NCBI RefSeq assembly: GCF_003646465.1
Contig: NZ_QZEX01000005.1
Location: forward strand, 304,649-368,648
Source: Chachezhania antarctica
GTDB lineage: Bacteria; Pseudomonadota; Alphaproteobacteria; Rhodobacterales; Rhodobacteraceae
Direction: 5' to 3'
DNA length: 64,000 nucleotides
Position numbers and translations under genes: made by a program. Below, in pieces: positions 18,134 through 29,571 of this stretch; the first letter of the stretch is position 1; each line of letters opens with the position of its first letter. The notes under the pieces are model-generated. The model was not told where the DNA came from. It saw nothing but the letters and a program-made list of their open reading frames with translations, and ran no database searches.

Positions 18134-18997
18134 ATGCATCCCACGCTTCCCAACGCCCCCGGCATCGGTTTCAAACCGCAGCATTTCGCCGAGCTGACGG
18201 CCGATCCCGGCCCCGTGGCCTGGATCGAGGTTCATGCCGAAAACTACATGGGCGACGGTGGCCGCCCGCAGGCACAACTTGCCCACCTGGCCGACAGGAT
18301 GCCCGTATCCGTGCACGGCGTGGGACTGTCCATCGGCGGGGAAGATCCGCTGGACCGCGACCACCTTGACCGTCTGGCCCGCGTGGTCGACCGCGCCGGG
18401 GCCGCGTCGGTGTCGGAGCATCTCGCATGGTCCAGCCATGGCGGCGCCTATTTCAACGATCTTCTGCCGCTGCCCTATACCGACGCCACGCTGGCCCGTG
18501 TGGCTGCGCATATTGATCAAGTGCAGGACCGCCTTGCCCGGCCGATCCTTCTGGAAAACCCCTCCAGCTATCTCAGCTTCACCGAAAGCACGTGGTCGGA
18601 GACCGATTTCCTGGCGGAACTCACCCGCCGCACCGGGTGCGGTCTGTTGCTCGACGTGAACAACGTCTTCATCTCGGCCACCAATCTGGGGCTTGGCGCC
18701 ACCGATTACATCGATACGTTCCCGCTGGACCGCGTCGGCGAAATCCATGTCGGCGGCCATGACAGAGAGACGGACGAAACCGGCGCACCGCTTCTGATCG
18801 ACAGCCATGGAAAGCCCGTGGCCGATCCGGTCTGGACGCTGCTCGACTACACGCTGGCCCGCTCCGGCCCCCGCCCCGTGCTGGTGGAATGGGACAACGA
18901 CGTCCCCGACTGGCTGGTTCTGAGGGACGAGGCCACGCGCGCCGCCGATGCGCTCGACCGCCTGCCCGAACGGATGGAGACGCGGCGATGGGCGTAA
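18134..18997 (+). CDS. bufB: DUF692 / MNIO family oxidative enzyme for bufferin maturation
   Basis: 287 residues from ATG 18134 (an upstream in-frame ATG at 18071 has no clear ribosome site). It is a TIM-barrel multinuclear non-haem iron oxygenase: the metal ligand regions are visible as HAENYMG, SVHGVGLSIGG, SEHLAWS, LENPSSYL, LLLDVNNVF and EIHVGGH, rich in His, Glu and Asp. These enzymes oxidise cysteines in a partner precursor peptide. It lies 109 bases after the precursor and overlaps the DUF2063 partner by ten bases, so co-translation is likely. Assignment to bufferin maturation rests on the four-gene order. Confidence 0.87.
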   Translation: MHPTLPNAPGIGFKPQHFAELTADPGPVAWIEVHAENYMGDGGRPQAQLAHLADRMPVSVHGVGLSIGGEDPLDRDHLDRLARVVDRAGAASVSEHLAWSSHGGAYFNDLLPLPYTDATLARVAAHIDQVQDRLARPILLENPSSYLSFTESTWSETDFLAELTRRTGCGLLLDVNNVFISATNLGLGATDYIDTFPLDRVGEIHVGGHDRETDETGAPLLIDSHGKPVADPVWTLLDYTLARSGPRPVLVEWDNDVPDWLVLRDEATRAADALDRLPERMETRRWA

Positions 18998-19728
18998 GCC
19001 AGGCCAGCTTCTCCGCCGCGCTTTTCGATCCCGCGATGGCCGCGCCTTCGGGCCTTGTCAGCGGTCCCGAAGGGCGGCGCTTCAACGTCTACCGAAACAA
19101 TGTCGTCGTGTCCCTGACCGAGGCGTTGAAGACCGGCTTCCCCGTCATCGCCCGCCTGTTGGGCGACGAGAATATCGACGGCCTCGCCCGGCTGTACCTG
19201 CGCACCCATCCGCCCACGACACCGGTCATGCAGCGGTTCGGAGACACGTTCCCCGATTTCCTCGCCTCCCTCGACCAGCTTGACCACCTTGGCTACCTGC
19301 CCGACGTCGCGCGTCTGGAACTGGCCCTCCGCCGCGCCTACCATGCGGCCGATGCGGCCGCGGTGGATCCGGCGCAGCTGGCCGAGATTCCGCCGGAAAA
19401 GCTTGCCAATGTCACCGTCACGCTGGCCCCGGCGGTGCAGATCCTGCGCTCCGACTGGCCGATCCACGCCATCTGGGCCTACAACACCCAGCCGGACGCG
19501 CCGACGCCGCAACCCGGCGCGCAGGACGTTCTGGTCACTCGCCCCGGTTTCGATCCCGTGCCGGACCTGCTGCCTGCAGGCGGGGCCGCCTTCTTCGCCG
19601 CCCTCCAAGGCGGCGCCCCCATCGGCACGGCGCTGGAGGCAATCGGGACCCCTGATTTCGATCTCACCCGGGCGCTGACCCTTGCACTGCAAGGCGGTGC
19701 CTTCACCGCGATTTCACTGACGGAGTAG
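18988..19728 (+). CDS. bufC: DUF2063 family partner protein of the DUF692 enzyme
   Basis: 246 residues from ATG 18988, overlapping the DUF692 gene by ten bases. The N-terminal DUF2063 domain has FNVYRNNVVVSLTEALKTGF and FPVIARLLGDE, the typical HvfC-like segments, and a helical C-terminal region follows. In MNIO systems this protein pairs with the enzyme, and in several cases presents the precursor peptide to it. Pfam describes the domain as putative DNA-binding, but a partner role is better supported by gene order. Four bases separate it from the DoxX gene. Confidence 0.85.
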   Translation: MGVSQASFSAALFDPAMAAPSGLVSGPEGRRFNVYRNNVVVSLTEALKTGFPVIARLLGDENIDGLARLYLRTHPPTTPVMQRFGDTFPDFLASLDQLDHLGYLPDVARLELALRRAYHAADAAAVDPAQLAEIPPEKLANVTVTLAPAVQILRSDWPIHAIWAYNTQPDAPTPQPGAQDVLVTRPGFDPVPDLLPAGGAAFFAALQGGAPIGTALEAIGTPDFDLTRALTLALQGGAFTAISLTE

Positions 19729-19732
19729 TTCC

Positions 19733-20275
19733 ATGCATCGCCTCGTTTCGGCTCATAACTGGGTCTTCGACCACATCGCGCGCCTCGACAATTGGATCAT
19801 CCCCACACTCTGCCGCTTCACCTTCGCGGCGGTGCTGCTGATGTATTTCTGGGCCTCGGCATGGACGAAACTGGGCAGCGGTCTGCTGGGCTTTATCTTC
19901 CCGGGATCGGGCGCCTACGTGCAGATGTTCCCCAAGGCGATGGAGGCGGTATCCTATGACAGTTCCCAGCTGGGGTTCCAGTACTACCTCGTGGCGCTGG
20001 TGGGGACCTGGGCCGAATTCATCCTGCCCTTCCTGATCGTCGTGGGCCTGTTCACCCGGCTGGCGTCCATCGGGATGATCGTCTTCGTGCTGGTGCAGAC
20101 ATGGGTCGATATCAACGGCCACAATGCCCAGGCCGCCACCATCGGCGCGTGGTTCGACAAGGATTCAGGCAGCCTGATCATGGATCAGCGGCTTTTGTGG
20201 ATCACCGTGCTGATCGTGCTGATCGTCAAGGGCGCCGGCCCCCTCTCTGCCGACCGGGTCCTGAAACTGTCCTAG
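19733..20275 (+). CDS. bufD: DoxX family membrane protein of the bufferin operon
   Basis: 180 residues with about four transmembrane segments: FTFAAVLLMYFWASAW, FILPFLIVVGLFTRLASIGM, IVFVLVQTWVDI and LLWITVLIVLIVKGAG. These match the DoxX fold that commonly ends DUF2282-DUF692-DUF2063 operons. The role is not fixed; a link to quinone- or thiol-based electron supply has been proposed for DoxX proteins generally. It ends convergently with a small membrane protein gene, and an R1 repeat lies between. Confidence 0.83.
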   Translation: MHRLVSAHNWVFDHIARLDNWIIPTLCRFTFAAVLLMYFWASAWTKLGSGLLGFIFPGSGAYVQMFPKAMEAVSYDSSQLGFQYYLVALVGTWAEFILPFLIVVGLFTRLASIGMIVFVLVQTWVDINGHNAQAATIGAWFDKDSGSLIMDQRLLWITVLIVLIVKGAGPLSADRVLKLS

Positions 20276-20307
20276 GCCACCCCACGTCCGGAGCGCGCAT
20301 AGCGCTC

Positions 20308-20395
20308 TATCGCGCCCGAAGGCGGTCCGGAGGATCCCGGAGCGGGATCCGACGGGGGCGGGCGGGTGGGCCGCGCGACGGGCGTGATCCCGCCC
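20308..20395 (+). repeat. R1 repeat copy B
   Basis: Hairpin GGATCCCG-GAG-CGGGATCC at 20332-20350 followed by the same G-rich tail as copy A, ending GATCCCGCC. It starts 33 bases after the bufD stop in the sense orientation, with the hairpin 57 bases from the stop, between convergent genes. Confidence 0.75.
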
Positions 20396-20397
20396 GG

Positions 20398-20766
20398 TCA
20401 GAAATGTGCGCGGGCCTCGTCAGGTTTGCCCGCGGCCAGCGCCAGCACGGACGCCACGGCGGCAAAGACGATGGGGAACATGGTGAACACGTTGAAGCCA
20501 AGGCCCCAGTACATGCCGACGGCCGACACGGCCATCAGCACGCCGCCGGCCAGGGCGTTGGTCCGCGCCATGGCGCCCCCGGCAATCGCCAGCACGGGCG
20601 CCAGCACCGTGACGGCCCGGAAGACATGCACGTCGCCCACCTGCTCCATCACGCCGTGAACCTCTCCCATCTGCTCCACCACCGCGGTGTAGCCATAGGC
20701 GAAGAAGCCCACGATCATTCCAACGATCCCGGCAATCACGCCAAGGGTCAGGGCAGCGTTGCGCAT
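20398..20766 (-). CDS. Small membrane protein of unknown function
   Basis: 122 residues from ATG 20766 (four codons inside the longest frame). Four hydrophobic segments: ALTLGVIAGIVGMIVGFFAY, FRAVTVLAPVLAIAGGAM, ALAGGVLMAVSAVGMYWGLG and FPIVFAAVASVLALAAG. A short soluble loop EQMGEVHGVMEQVGDVHV lies between segments 1 and 2. I do not recognise a characterised family. Its 3' end abuts R1 copy B. It is monocistronic as far as can be seen. Confidence 0.6.
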   Translation of the reverse strand: MRNAALTLGVIAGIVGMIVGFFAYGYTAVVEQMGEVHGVMEQVGDVHVFRAVTVLAPVLAIAGGAMARTNALAGGVLMAVSAVGMYWGLGFNVFTMFPIVFAAVASVLALAAGKPDEARAHF

Positions 20767-20815
20767 GCGGTCCTCCAAGTCTGGGTCCTGTCAGGGTCCG
20801 TAACAGATAGGAATG

Positions 20816-21136
20816 CTAGTCGGCCACGCCAAGAGCGGTCCGGACGTCCGGGCCCCAGCCCAGGTACAGCGCACCGTCGCTCTCGATCAGCGGCCGCTTC
20901 ATCAGCGTGGGATGCTCGGCCAGCAATTCGGCCGGCTCCCGCGCCCGGTCCTCCGTCCCAAGCTCCCGCCACGTGGCCGAGCTGCGGTTGACCAGTTTCG
21001 GCCCGAATTCTTCCAGCGCACGGCCCATAACATCGGCCGGAACGCCGTCTTTTCTCACATCGACATATTCAACTTCTGGCAGCTTTTTCAGCGCCTTCCG
21101 ACAGCTGTCGCACGTTTTCAGCCCATAAAGTATCAT
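20816..21136 (-). CDS. ArsC/Spx-type thioredoxin-fold reductase
   Basis: 106 residues from ATG 21136, six bases from GGAGG; upstream in-frame codons are not protein-like. The N-terminus ILYGLKTCDSCRKALKKL carries the CxxC of ArsC-family proteins, and VNRSSATWRELG and HPTLMKRPLIE match the conserved region around the ArsC anion-binding Arg. Either arsenate reductase-like (glutaredoxin dependent) or an uncharacterised YffB/ArsC relative; the C-x-x-C favours the YffB/Spx side. No arsenic genes are adjacent. Confidence 0.8.
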   Translation of the reverse strand: MILYGLKTCDSCRKALKKLPEVEYVDVRKDGVPADVMGRALEEFGPKLVNRSSATWRELGTEDRAREPAELLAEHPTLMKRPLIESDGALYLGWGPDVRTALGVAD

Positions 21137-21350
21137 TCCTGCCCTCCGTTCCGGCGCCCAGGCCCGTTCACCCGCCTCTCTTGCCCGTTTTTCTTTCTTT
21201 TTGCCACAACCCATGCGATCTTTCAGGCGGAGCATCCGTCCTTCAGACCGCCGCCTGCTTCTGCCTTGGCTTGTCGTCTGTACGGTCAGATGGCCCGCAA
21301 CCACCGCCGGGAGACCGGAGGCGACTTTAAGGTAGAAGGAGACACGGGAC

Positions 21351-21557
21351 ATGCCGACAGGCACCGTGAAATGGTTCAATACCACCAAAGGCTACGGCTT
21401 CATCGCCCCTGATGAAGGCGGGAAAGATGTTTTTGTGCACATTTCGGCGGTCGAGCGGTCCGGTCTGACCGGCCTCGCCGACAATCAGAAGGTCAGTTAC
21501 GAACTGCGCGACGGACGCGATGGCCGGGTCATGGCCACCGACCTCCAACCGCTCTGA
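21351..21557 (+). CDS. Cold-shock domain protein (CspA family)
   Basis: 68 residues, a single cold-shock domain with both RNA-binding motifs: KGYGFIAPD (RNP1) and VFVHIS (RNP2), beginning GTVKWFNTTKGYG. It acts as an RNA chaperone or antiterminator. AAGGAGA precedes the ATG. A 214-base leader region separates it from the divergent arsC-like gene, long enough for the structured 5' UTR usual for csp genes. A hairpin follows at 21567. Confidence 0.95.
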   Translation: MPTGTVKWFNTTKGYGFIAPDEGGKDVFVHISAVERSGLTGLADNQKVSYELRDGRDGRVMATDLQPL

Positions 21558-21566
21558 CAGGTCTGC

Positions 21567-21584
21567 GCCCCGGCGAATCGGGGC
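21567..21584 (+). terminator. csp terminator hairpin
   Basis: GCCCCG-GCGAAT-CGGGGC, a 6-bp stem nine bases after the csp stop, followed by CTTGCG; a weak terminator candidate. Confidence 0.45.
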
Positions 21585-21751
21585 CTTGCGCATGGGCGTT
21601 CCGGCCGGGTGACCGTTCGGTGCGCACGTATGCATTTTCAGGCTCGCAAGTCCGGTCTGCGCCGGGCTCACGCGTCCTTTTCCCCTATTGAACCCGTCCC
21701 GAAAGCACTTTCCAAGCGGCGGCTATCGCCGCGCCGGGAATGCATCCTGGA

Positions 21752-22663
21752 TCACCCGTCGGCCGGCGCCTGAAGCAGCGCTTCGAACTCGCGCCATTCG
21801 CGGGCGGACAGGCCCGAATTCCCCTGTTCGACCGTCTCGCCTGCCAGCATCCGCCGGATACAGGCCAGGCCCGCCGCGCTGATCTGCGCACCGCCCAGCC
21901 GGTAGTCCTCGAACGCCTTCCACGCCAGCGGCACCCAATCGGCGGTCAGGCGGCCGATTTCTTCGGCATAGACACGGATCTCGTACTGGGCATGGGGATC
22001 GGCGCGCAGGCGCAGGAAGTGGAACAGGTTGTGCAGGTCCACTTTCCAGTACCACTGCGTGTAGATGTTCGCCGGCAGGTTCATCCGCGCCAGTTCGCGG
22101 GCCAGCCCCTTGCCTTCGATCATCTCCTCGTAATGATCGTAGGACCGCGCGGCATCCGCCTTCAGGACCTCCAGCACCTCGGCCGCATCGTCGTCCGCCA
22201 GCACCTCGCCCCGGCCCTGGTTGTTTTGGGTCGATTGCGCGGCGACATGTTCCGGTGCGGGGATGTAGAACTCCCGGTCTAGGATCGAATACCGCGCCGA
22301 GTATTCGTTCACGTTCGCCGTCCGGTGACGGATCCATTGCCGCGCCACGAAAACCGGCAGCTTCACGTGCAGCTTCACTTCGCACATCTCGAACGGCGTC
22401 GAATGCCAGTGGCGCATCAGGTAGCGGATCAACCCTTCGTCGTTCTGGACCGATTTCGTGCCCCGCCCATAGCTGACCCGCGCCGCCTGGCAGATCGCGG
22501 CATCGTCGCCCATGTAGTCGATCACCCGCACGAAACCATGATCCAGCACCGGATGCGCGGAATAAAGATGCGCTTCCATCCCCGGCGCCACGGCACGCAG
22601 CGTCTCGCGTGGTTCGGCCCGCTGGGCTTCGATTTCGGCACGCTGTTCGGGGGAAACCGCCAT
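21752..22663 (-). CDS. thyX: FAD-dependent thymidylate synthase
   Basis: 303 residues from ATG 22663; an upstream in-frame start at 22696 lacks a ribosome site. The ThyX signature [13 protein letters not shown] (RHRxxxxxxxSxR) is intact, with QWIRHR before it and the FAD-contacting [17 protein letters not shown] region downstream. ThyX makes dTMP from dUMP using methylene-THF and NAD(P)H, replacing ThyA. The 182-base upstream region holds two DnaA boxes (22743-22762) and a GACCA-N7-TGGTC palindrome (22691-22707) near the probable -10, so the gene may be tied to replication control. Confidence 0.97.
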   Translation of the reverse strand: MAVSPEQRAEIEAQRAEPRETLRAVAPGMEAHLYSAHPVLDHGFVRVIDYMGDDAAICQAARVSYGRGTKSVQNDEGLIRYLMRHWHSTPFEMCEVKLHVKLPVFVARQWIRHRTANVNEYSARYSILDREFYIPAPEHVAAQSTQNNQGRGEVLADDDAAEVLEVLKADAARSYDHYEEMIEGKGLARELARMNLPANIYTQWYWKVDLHNLFHFLRLRADPHAQYEIRVYAEEIGRLTADWVPLAWKAFEDYRLGGAQISAAGLACIRRMLAGETVEQGNSGLSAREWREFEALLQAPADG

Positions 22664-22742
22664 GATCGATCCTTCTCTGCGATGACTCGCGACCACTATA
22701 TATGGTCAGACATCCAATCTGAACCCCTATATGAGCCAAACC

Positions 22743-22762
22743 TTATCCACAGCTTTTCCACA
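22743..22762. promoter_or_regulatory. Tandem DnaA boxes upstream of thyX
   Basis: TTATCCACA (22743-22751), an exact consensus DnaA box, and TTTTCCACA (22754-22762), a one-base variant, lie in the same orientation 11 bases apart, about 80 bases upstream of the thyX ATG. No origin-associated genes are nearby, so a regulatory role is more likely than an origin. Confidence 0.7.
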
Positions 22763-22845
22763 GCCCGGCGTCGGCACCGCTGCGTCAGGCCCTGCCCCGA
22801 AGGCACGATCAACATGGTTGAGAGAGCGTCAACCACGCAGAGCCG

Positions 22846-23787
22846 TCAGCCCTGATCGTCCCCGTCGCCATGACGCCAGCCGCTTGGGGTCACGCCGAAC
22901 CGGGCACGAAAACTACGGCTGAGATGCGCGGAACTGGCAAACCCGTTGGCAAAGCCGATCTGCGTGACCGACGCCCGCGCCAGCCCCGGCCGGCGCAGAT
23001 CCCGCGCGACGGCATCCAGCCGCAGCCGCAGAAGGCGCGCGCCCACGGTCTCTCCCCGCTCCTGGAACAGGGCGTGCAGGTAGCGCCGCGATATGCCGGC
23101 ACGCCGGGCAATTTCCACCGGGCCGAAATCCGGGTCGGTCAGGCCCGCGGCAACAATCGCGTCGATCCGGGCCAGCAGCGCCGACCGCGGTGGCACGACC
23201 TGTGCGCCCGCAGACGACGCCTGCACCACGTCCATCGCCAGCGACTGGAACAGCTGGGACAGCTGGCCCGCGTCGAACTCCGGCAGCATCCCGTCCAGCG
23301 CCATGACCCGGCTGCGAAACAGCGCCCCGAACCCGCGCGAGGTATCCACAAGCCCGGTCGGCAAACCGGGCATGCCCGTCATCCGGTGCAGCCAGTCCTT
23401 GGTGAAGAACAGTGTCGTCTTGTCCAGCGGCTCGACCACCTCGAAGCTGCACCCCTGCGCGGCATCCCAGATCACTGCCGCTCCGGGTCCGATCTCCAGA
23501 TCGATGTCCTGCTGCGCCAGCCGTTCACGCCCGCGACGGATCACCAGCACGCCATAAAGCCCGTCATCGGCCGACGCGATCTGCGGCGCCCGGCGCACCC
23601 CGGCACAGGGATCGCAGCGGCAATTCACGATGGACAGCCCGTCGACCTGCGCCGAACTGATCGCGGCATCGAAATCAGGCGATGCGGCCCGGGCCAGCGC
23701 CCAGGGCAGATGCGATTGGTTCAGCATATCGGCCCAGGCATCAAAGCGATGCCGTGGCGCGACCTCCCCGGTCGACCAGTCGAGCAT
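22846..23787 (-). CDS. AraC family transcriptional regulator
   Basis: 313 residues from ATG 23787, which follows GGAGGAGGGAGGAAC. The N-terminal ~190 residues form an AraC-type cupin-like sensing domain (LEIGPGAAVIWDA region). The C-terminal ~100 residues contain two helix-turn-helix motifs: EIARRAGISRRYLHALF and TQIGFANGFASSAHLSRSFRARFG, ending with the family's GVTPSGWR. It is divergent from an alpha/beta hydrolase gene 126 bases away, its most probable target. The effector is unknown. Confidence 0.92.
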   Translation of the reverse strand: MLDWSTGEVAPRHRFDAWADMLNQSHLPWALARAASPDFDAAISSAQVDGLSIVNCRCDPCAGVRRAPQIASADDGLYGVLVIRRGRERLAQQDIDLEIGPGAAVIWDAAQGCSFEVVEPLDKTTLFFTKDWLHRMTGMPGLPTGLVDTSRGFGALFRSRVMALDGMLPEFDAGQLSQLFQSLAMDVVQASSAGAQVVPPRSALLARIDAIVAAGLTDPDFGPVEIARRAGISRRYLHALFQERGETVGARLLRLRLDAVARDLRRPGLARASVTQIGFANGFASSAHLSRSFRARFGVTPSGWRHGDGDDQG

Positions 23788-23913
23788 GTTCCTCCCTCCT
23801 CCGGGGCGCGGGGCCCCGAAGATGCGCGCAGCATCAAACCTTGGTGCGTCCTGTGTCAAGCGCGACTGGCGAGGCCATGGCAGGCTTTGCCCACGCAAGA
23901 ACGGGAGGACATC

Positions 23914-24807
23914 ATGCGTAAGGATGTGACATTCAAGACCGAGGACGGCACCGAACTGGCGGGCTGGTTCTACGCCGCCGGCACCACGCCCGCGCCCTGC
24001 ATCGTCATGGCGCACGGGTTTTCCGCCACCAAGGAAATGCACCTTTCGGGCTTTGCCGAAACGTTCCGGGATGCCGGGATGAACGTGCTGGTCTACGACA
24101 ACCGCAACCTTGGCAACAGCGGCGGCACGCCCCGGGGCGAGATCATCCCCGAACAGCAGATCGCCGATTACCGCGACGCGATCACCTGGGTGCAGGGGCT
24201 GGACGAGGTCGACGCCGACAGGATCGGCATCTGGGGGTCCAGCTATTCCGGCGGCCATGTGCTCGTCGTCGCGGCCAAGGACAAGCGTGTGAAATGCGTA
24301 ATCAGCCAGGTGCCGCTGGTCCACGGGCTGGCCAACGCGCAGCGGCTGGTACGGTCGGATCACTGGGCGGGCCTGCGCGCGGGCTTCGCAGCGGACCGGG
24401 CCGGACGTCTGGCGGGCGAGGCACCGATGACGCTGCCCGTGGTCGGAAACGGCCCGGAAGATCCCTGCGCCCTGCCCACCGACGACAGCCGCGACTTCTT
24501 CATGGGCCTGTCCGAGGAACACCGCGGCGCCTGGGAGAACGAGATCACCCTGCGGTCGATGGAAGCCTTCACCGAATACGAGCCCGGCGACTGGATCCCC
24601 AAGATCGGCCCGACACCCCTGATGATGGTCGTGGCACGGCAGGATCACCTGACACCCGCGGACATGACGCTGAAGGCCTATGAAACCGCAATCGAACCGA
24701 AACGGTTCCTGATCCTCGATTGCGCGCATTTCGAAGCGTACACCGACGAGCCTTTCAAGGTCTCGGCGCCCCAGCAATGCGCCTGGTTCACCGAGCACCT
24801 GATGTAA
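23914..24807 (+). CDS. Alpha/beta hydrolase (dienelactone hydrolase/peptidase-like)
   Basis: 297 residues from ATG 23914, after GGGAGGA. Motifs: VMAHGFSATKEMHL (oxyanion strand), NLGNSGGTPRGE, WGSSYSGGHVLVVAA with Ser nucleophile, ARQDHLTPAD (acid) and DCAHFEAYTDEPF (His). This is the soluble group often annotated as alpha/beta hydrolase of the dienelactone hydrolase or S15-like type. It is divergent from an AraC regulator, suggesting substrate-induced expression. A long hairpin follows at 24835. Confidence 0.85.
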   Translation: MRKDVTFKTEDGTELAGWFYAAGTTPAPCIVMAHGFSATKEMHLSGFAETFRDAGMNVLVYDNRNLGNSGGTPRGEIIPEQQIADYRDAITWVQGLDEVDADRIGIWGSSYSGGHVLVVAAKDKRVKCVISQVPLVHGLANAQRLVRSDHWAGLRAGFAADRAGRLAGEAPMTLPVVGNGPEDPCALPTDDSRDFFMGLSEEHRGAWENEITLRSMEAFTEYEPGDWIPKIGPTPLMMVVARQDHLTPADMTLKAYETAIEPKRFLILDCAHFEAYTDEPFKVSAPQQCAWFTEHLM

Positions 24808-24834
24808 CCTGAAGGTGTAGAGCTGCATGAATGA

Positions 24835-24869
24835 CTGGACGCCGGGCGGCTAATGGCCCCGGCGTCCAG
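24835..24869 (+). terminator. Terminator hairpin after the hydrolase gene
   Basis: Perfect 12-bp stem CTGGACGCCGGG / CCCGGCGTCCAG with an 11-base loop, 27 bases after the hydrolase stop and ahead of the glyoxalase gene. Confidence 0.6.
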
Positions 24870-24964
24870 CGTTCGCGATCCGGCCGGCGGCGGGCCTTTG
24901 CCCGAGCTGCTCGACAATCGCGTCTGGCGGGCTAATGTGCGGCAAAACCGAAAGGGAGATACCC

Positions 24965-25393
24965 ATGCCGCTTCAATATCTGCACACCATGGTCCGCGTG
25001 AAGGACCTCGAGAAATCCATGGCCTTCTACGCGCTTCTGGGCCTGAAAGAGACCCGACGCATGGACAGCGAACAGGGCCGATTCTCGCTGATCTTCATGG
25101 CGCCCGAAGGCCAGGAAGAGGCCCCGATCGAACTGACCTACAACTGGGACGGCGATGACGAACTGCCGTCGGACAGCCGCCATTTCGGCCACCTGGCCTA
25201 CGGTGTCGATGACATCTACGCGATGTGCCAGCACCTGCAGGACAACGGCGTGACCATCAACCGGCCCCCGCGCGACGGGCGCATGGCCTTCGTCCGCTCG
25301 CCCGACAACATCTCGATCGAGCTTCTGCAGAACGGCGACGCCAAGGAACAGGCCGAGCCCTGGGCCAGCATGGAAAATACCGGCCACTGGTAA
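24965..25393 (+). CDS. gloA: Lactoylglutathione lyase (glyoxalase I)
   Basis: 142 residues from ATG 24965, with AAAGGGAG five bases before. A single glyoxalase/VOC fold: YLHTMVRVKDLEKSMAFY at the start (first metal His), PIELTYNWD (Glu), FGHLAYGVDD (second His) and ISIELLQNG (second Glu), so all four metal ligands are present. It converts the methylglyoxal-glutathione hemithioacetal to S-lactoylglutathione in the cytosol. It is a single gene, convergent with the DUF1801 gene four bases away. Confidence 0.93.
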   Translation: MPLQYLHTMVRVKDLEKSMAFYALLGLKETRRMDSEQGRFSLIFMAPEGQEEAPIELTYNWDGDDELPSDSRHFGHLAYGVDDIYAMCQHLQDNGVTINRPPRDGRMAFVRSPDNISIELLQNGDAKEQAEPWASMENTGHW

Positions 25394-25397
25394 GGCG

Positions 25398-25838
25398 CTA
25401 CTTGTGCAACCTGTAGGTCAATGCGCTGCGCACCAGAAGGCGCAGCGCATCCAGCGGCGGCGCTGTGCCTTCCGGGAACCGGACGGCGCGGTTGCCCTCG
25501 TAATCGAACCCGTCCGGGAACACGTCGCGGAAATCCGACAGGATCGTCGTCTGGCAATGGACATAGACGGCAAAGCCGCCCTGCTTCGGCACCCCCAGCC
25601 GGATCGTCGAACCCGCCTTCGTCGCCTTTGTCAGGTAGGCCGGCTGCCCCCATTTCAACGTCTCTTCCAGCGGCCCCACGCCTTCGGTCTCTGCCGCTAC
25701 TTCGAAGATCAGGCCGCGAAGCGCCAGCAGGCCTGCGCGCGCCGCCTCCGGCATGCTGGCAAAGGCGTCTGCCACGGCCGATGAGTGAAACGGCGGCTGG
25801 CCACGCGGCGGGGCCAGAAGGGATGTCTGCAGGCTCAT
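25398..25838 (-). CDS. DUF1801 domain-containing protein
   Basis: 146 residues matching the DUF1801 (YdhG-like) fold: an N-terminal helical stretch, then EETLKWGQPAYLT, the conserved K-W-G-x-P-x-Y of this group, and FAVYVHCQTTILSDFRDVF. The function of the family is not established; some members are proposed iron chaperone-like. It is convergent with gloA, with only four bases between stops. No operon partners. Confidence 0.75.
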   Translation of the reverse strand: MSLQTSLLAPPRGQPPFHSSAVADAFASMPEAARAGLLALRGLIFEVAAETEGVGPLEETLKWGQPAYLTKATKAGSTIRLGVPKQGGFAVYVHCQTTILSDFRDVFPDGFDYEGNRAVRFPEGTAPPLDALRLLVRSALTYRLHK

Positions 25839-25851
25839 GTCGTCACCCTAG

Positions 25852-29202
<3,351 letters not shown>

Positions 29203-29224
29203 TCCGCGGCCAGACGATCAAGGA

Positions 29225-29252
29225 AATGCCCGGCCAAAGCGCCGGGCATTTT
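29225..29252 (+). terminator. katG terminator
   Basis: Perfect 11-bp stem AAATGCCCGGC / GCCGGGCATTT with a six-base loop, 22 bases after the katG stop, ending in a short T-run. Confidence 0.8.
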
Positions 29253-29439
29253 GCGTTGAAGACAATGTTTCCAACCGCCTCGCGCGGCCCCGCCGGGCGC
29301 TTTGCCGTTGCACCTGAGGCCAGCGCCGCCTCACCGATCGCAAGCCCGCGCCCAAGGGCACAACGCCACCAAGGCGGACGCAGCCCGGCTGCCGGCGTTC
29401 CAGGTATCCCCGTAGCGGGACAAATCTCATTGGGGGAAG

Positions 29440-29516
29440 TGGTACCGCCTCCCTGGCTTGAACAGGGGACCTCTGGATCCACAATCCAGCGCTCTAACCA
29501 ACTGAGCTAAGGCGGC
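29440..29516 (-). tRNA. tRNA-His (GTG)
   Basis: Full cloverleaf on the minus strand: acceptor GCCGCCT / AGGCGGT with G1-U72, D-arm GCTC..GAGC, anticodon stem CTGGA / TCCAG with loop TTGTGGA (anticodon GTG), T-arm CCCTG-TTCAAGC-CAGGG, discriminator A73 and encoded CCA. The base before position 1 is C, so the G-1 typical of bacterial tRNA-His is not encoded. Loss of G-1 with A73 is the known alphaproteobacterial arrangement. Confidence 0.96.
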
Positions 29517-29571
29517 GTAGTGGGCGATTTAGCCAAGCAGGCGCGGGGATGCAAGGGGGAAGACCGGGGAA

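Noticed and set aside
22743..22762. Replication origin at the tandem DnaA boxes
   Set aside because: Only two boxes, no AT-rich unwinding region and no origin-linked genes (dnaA, parAB, hemE, gidA) nearby.
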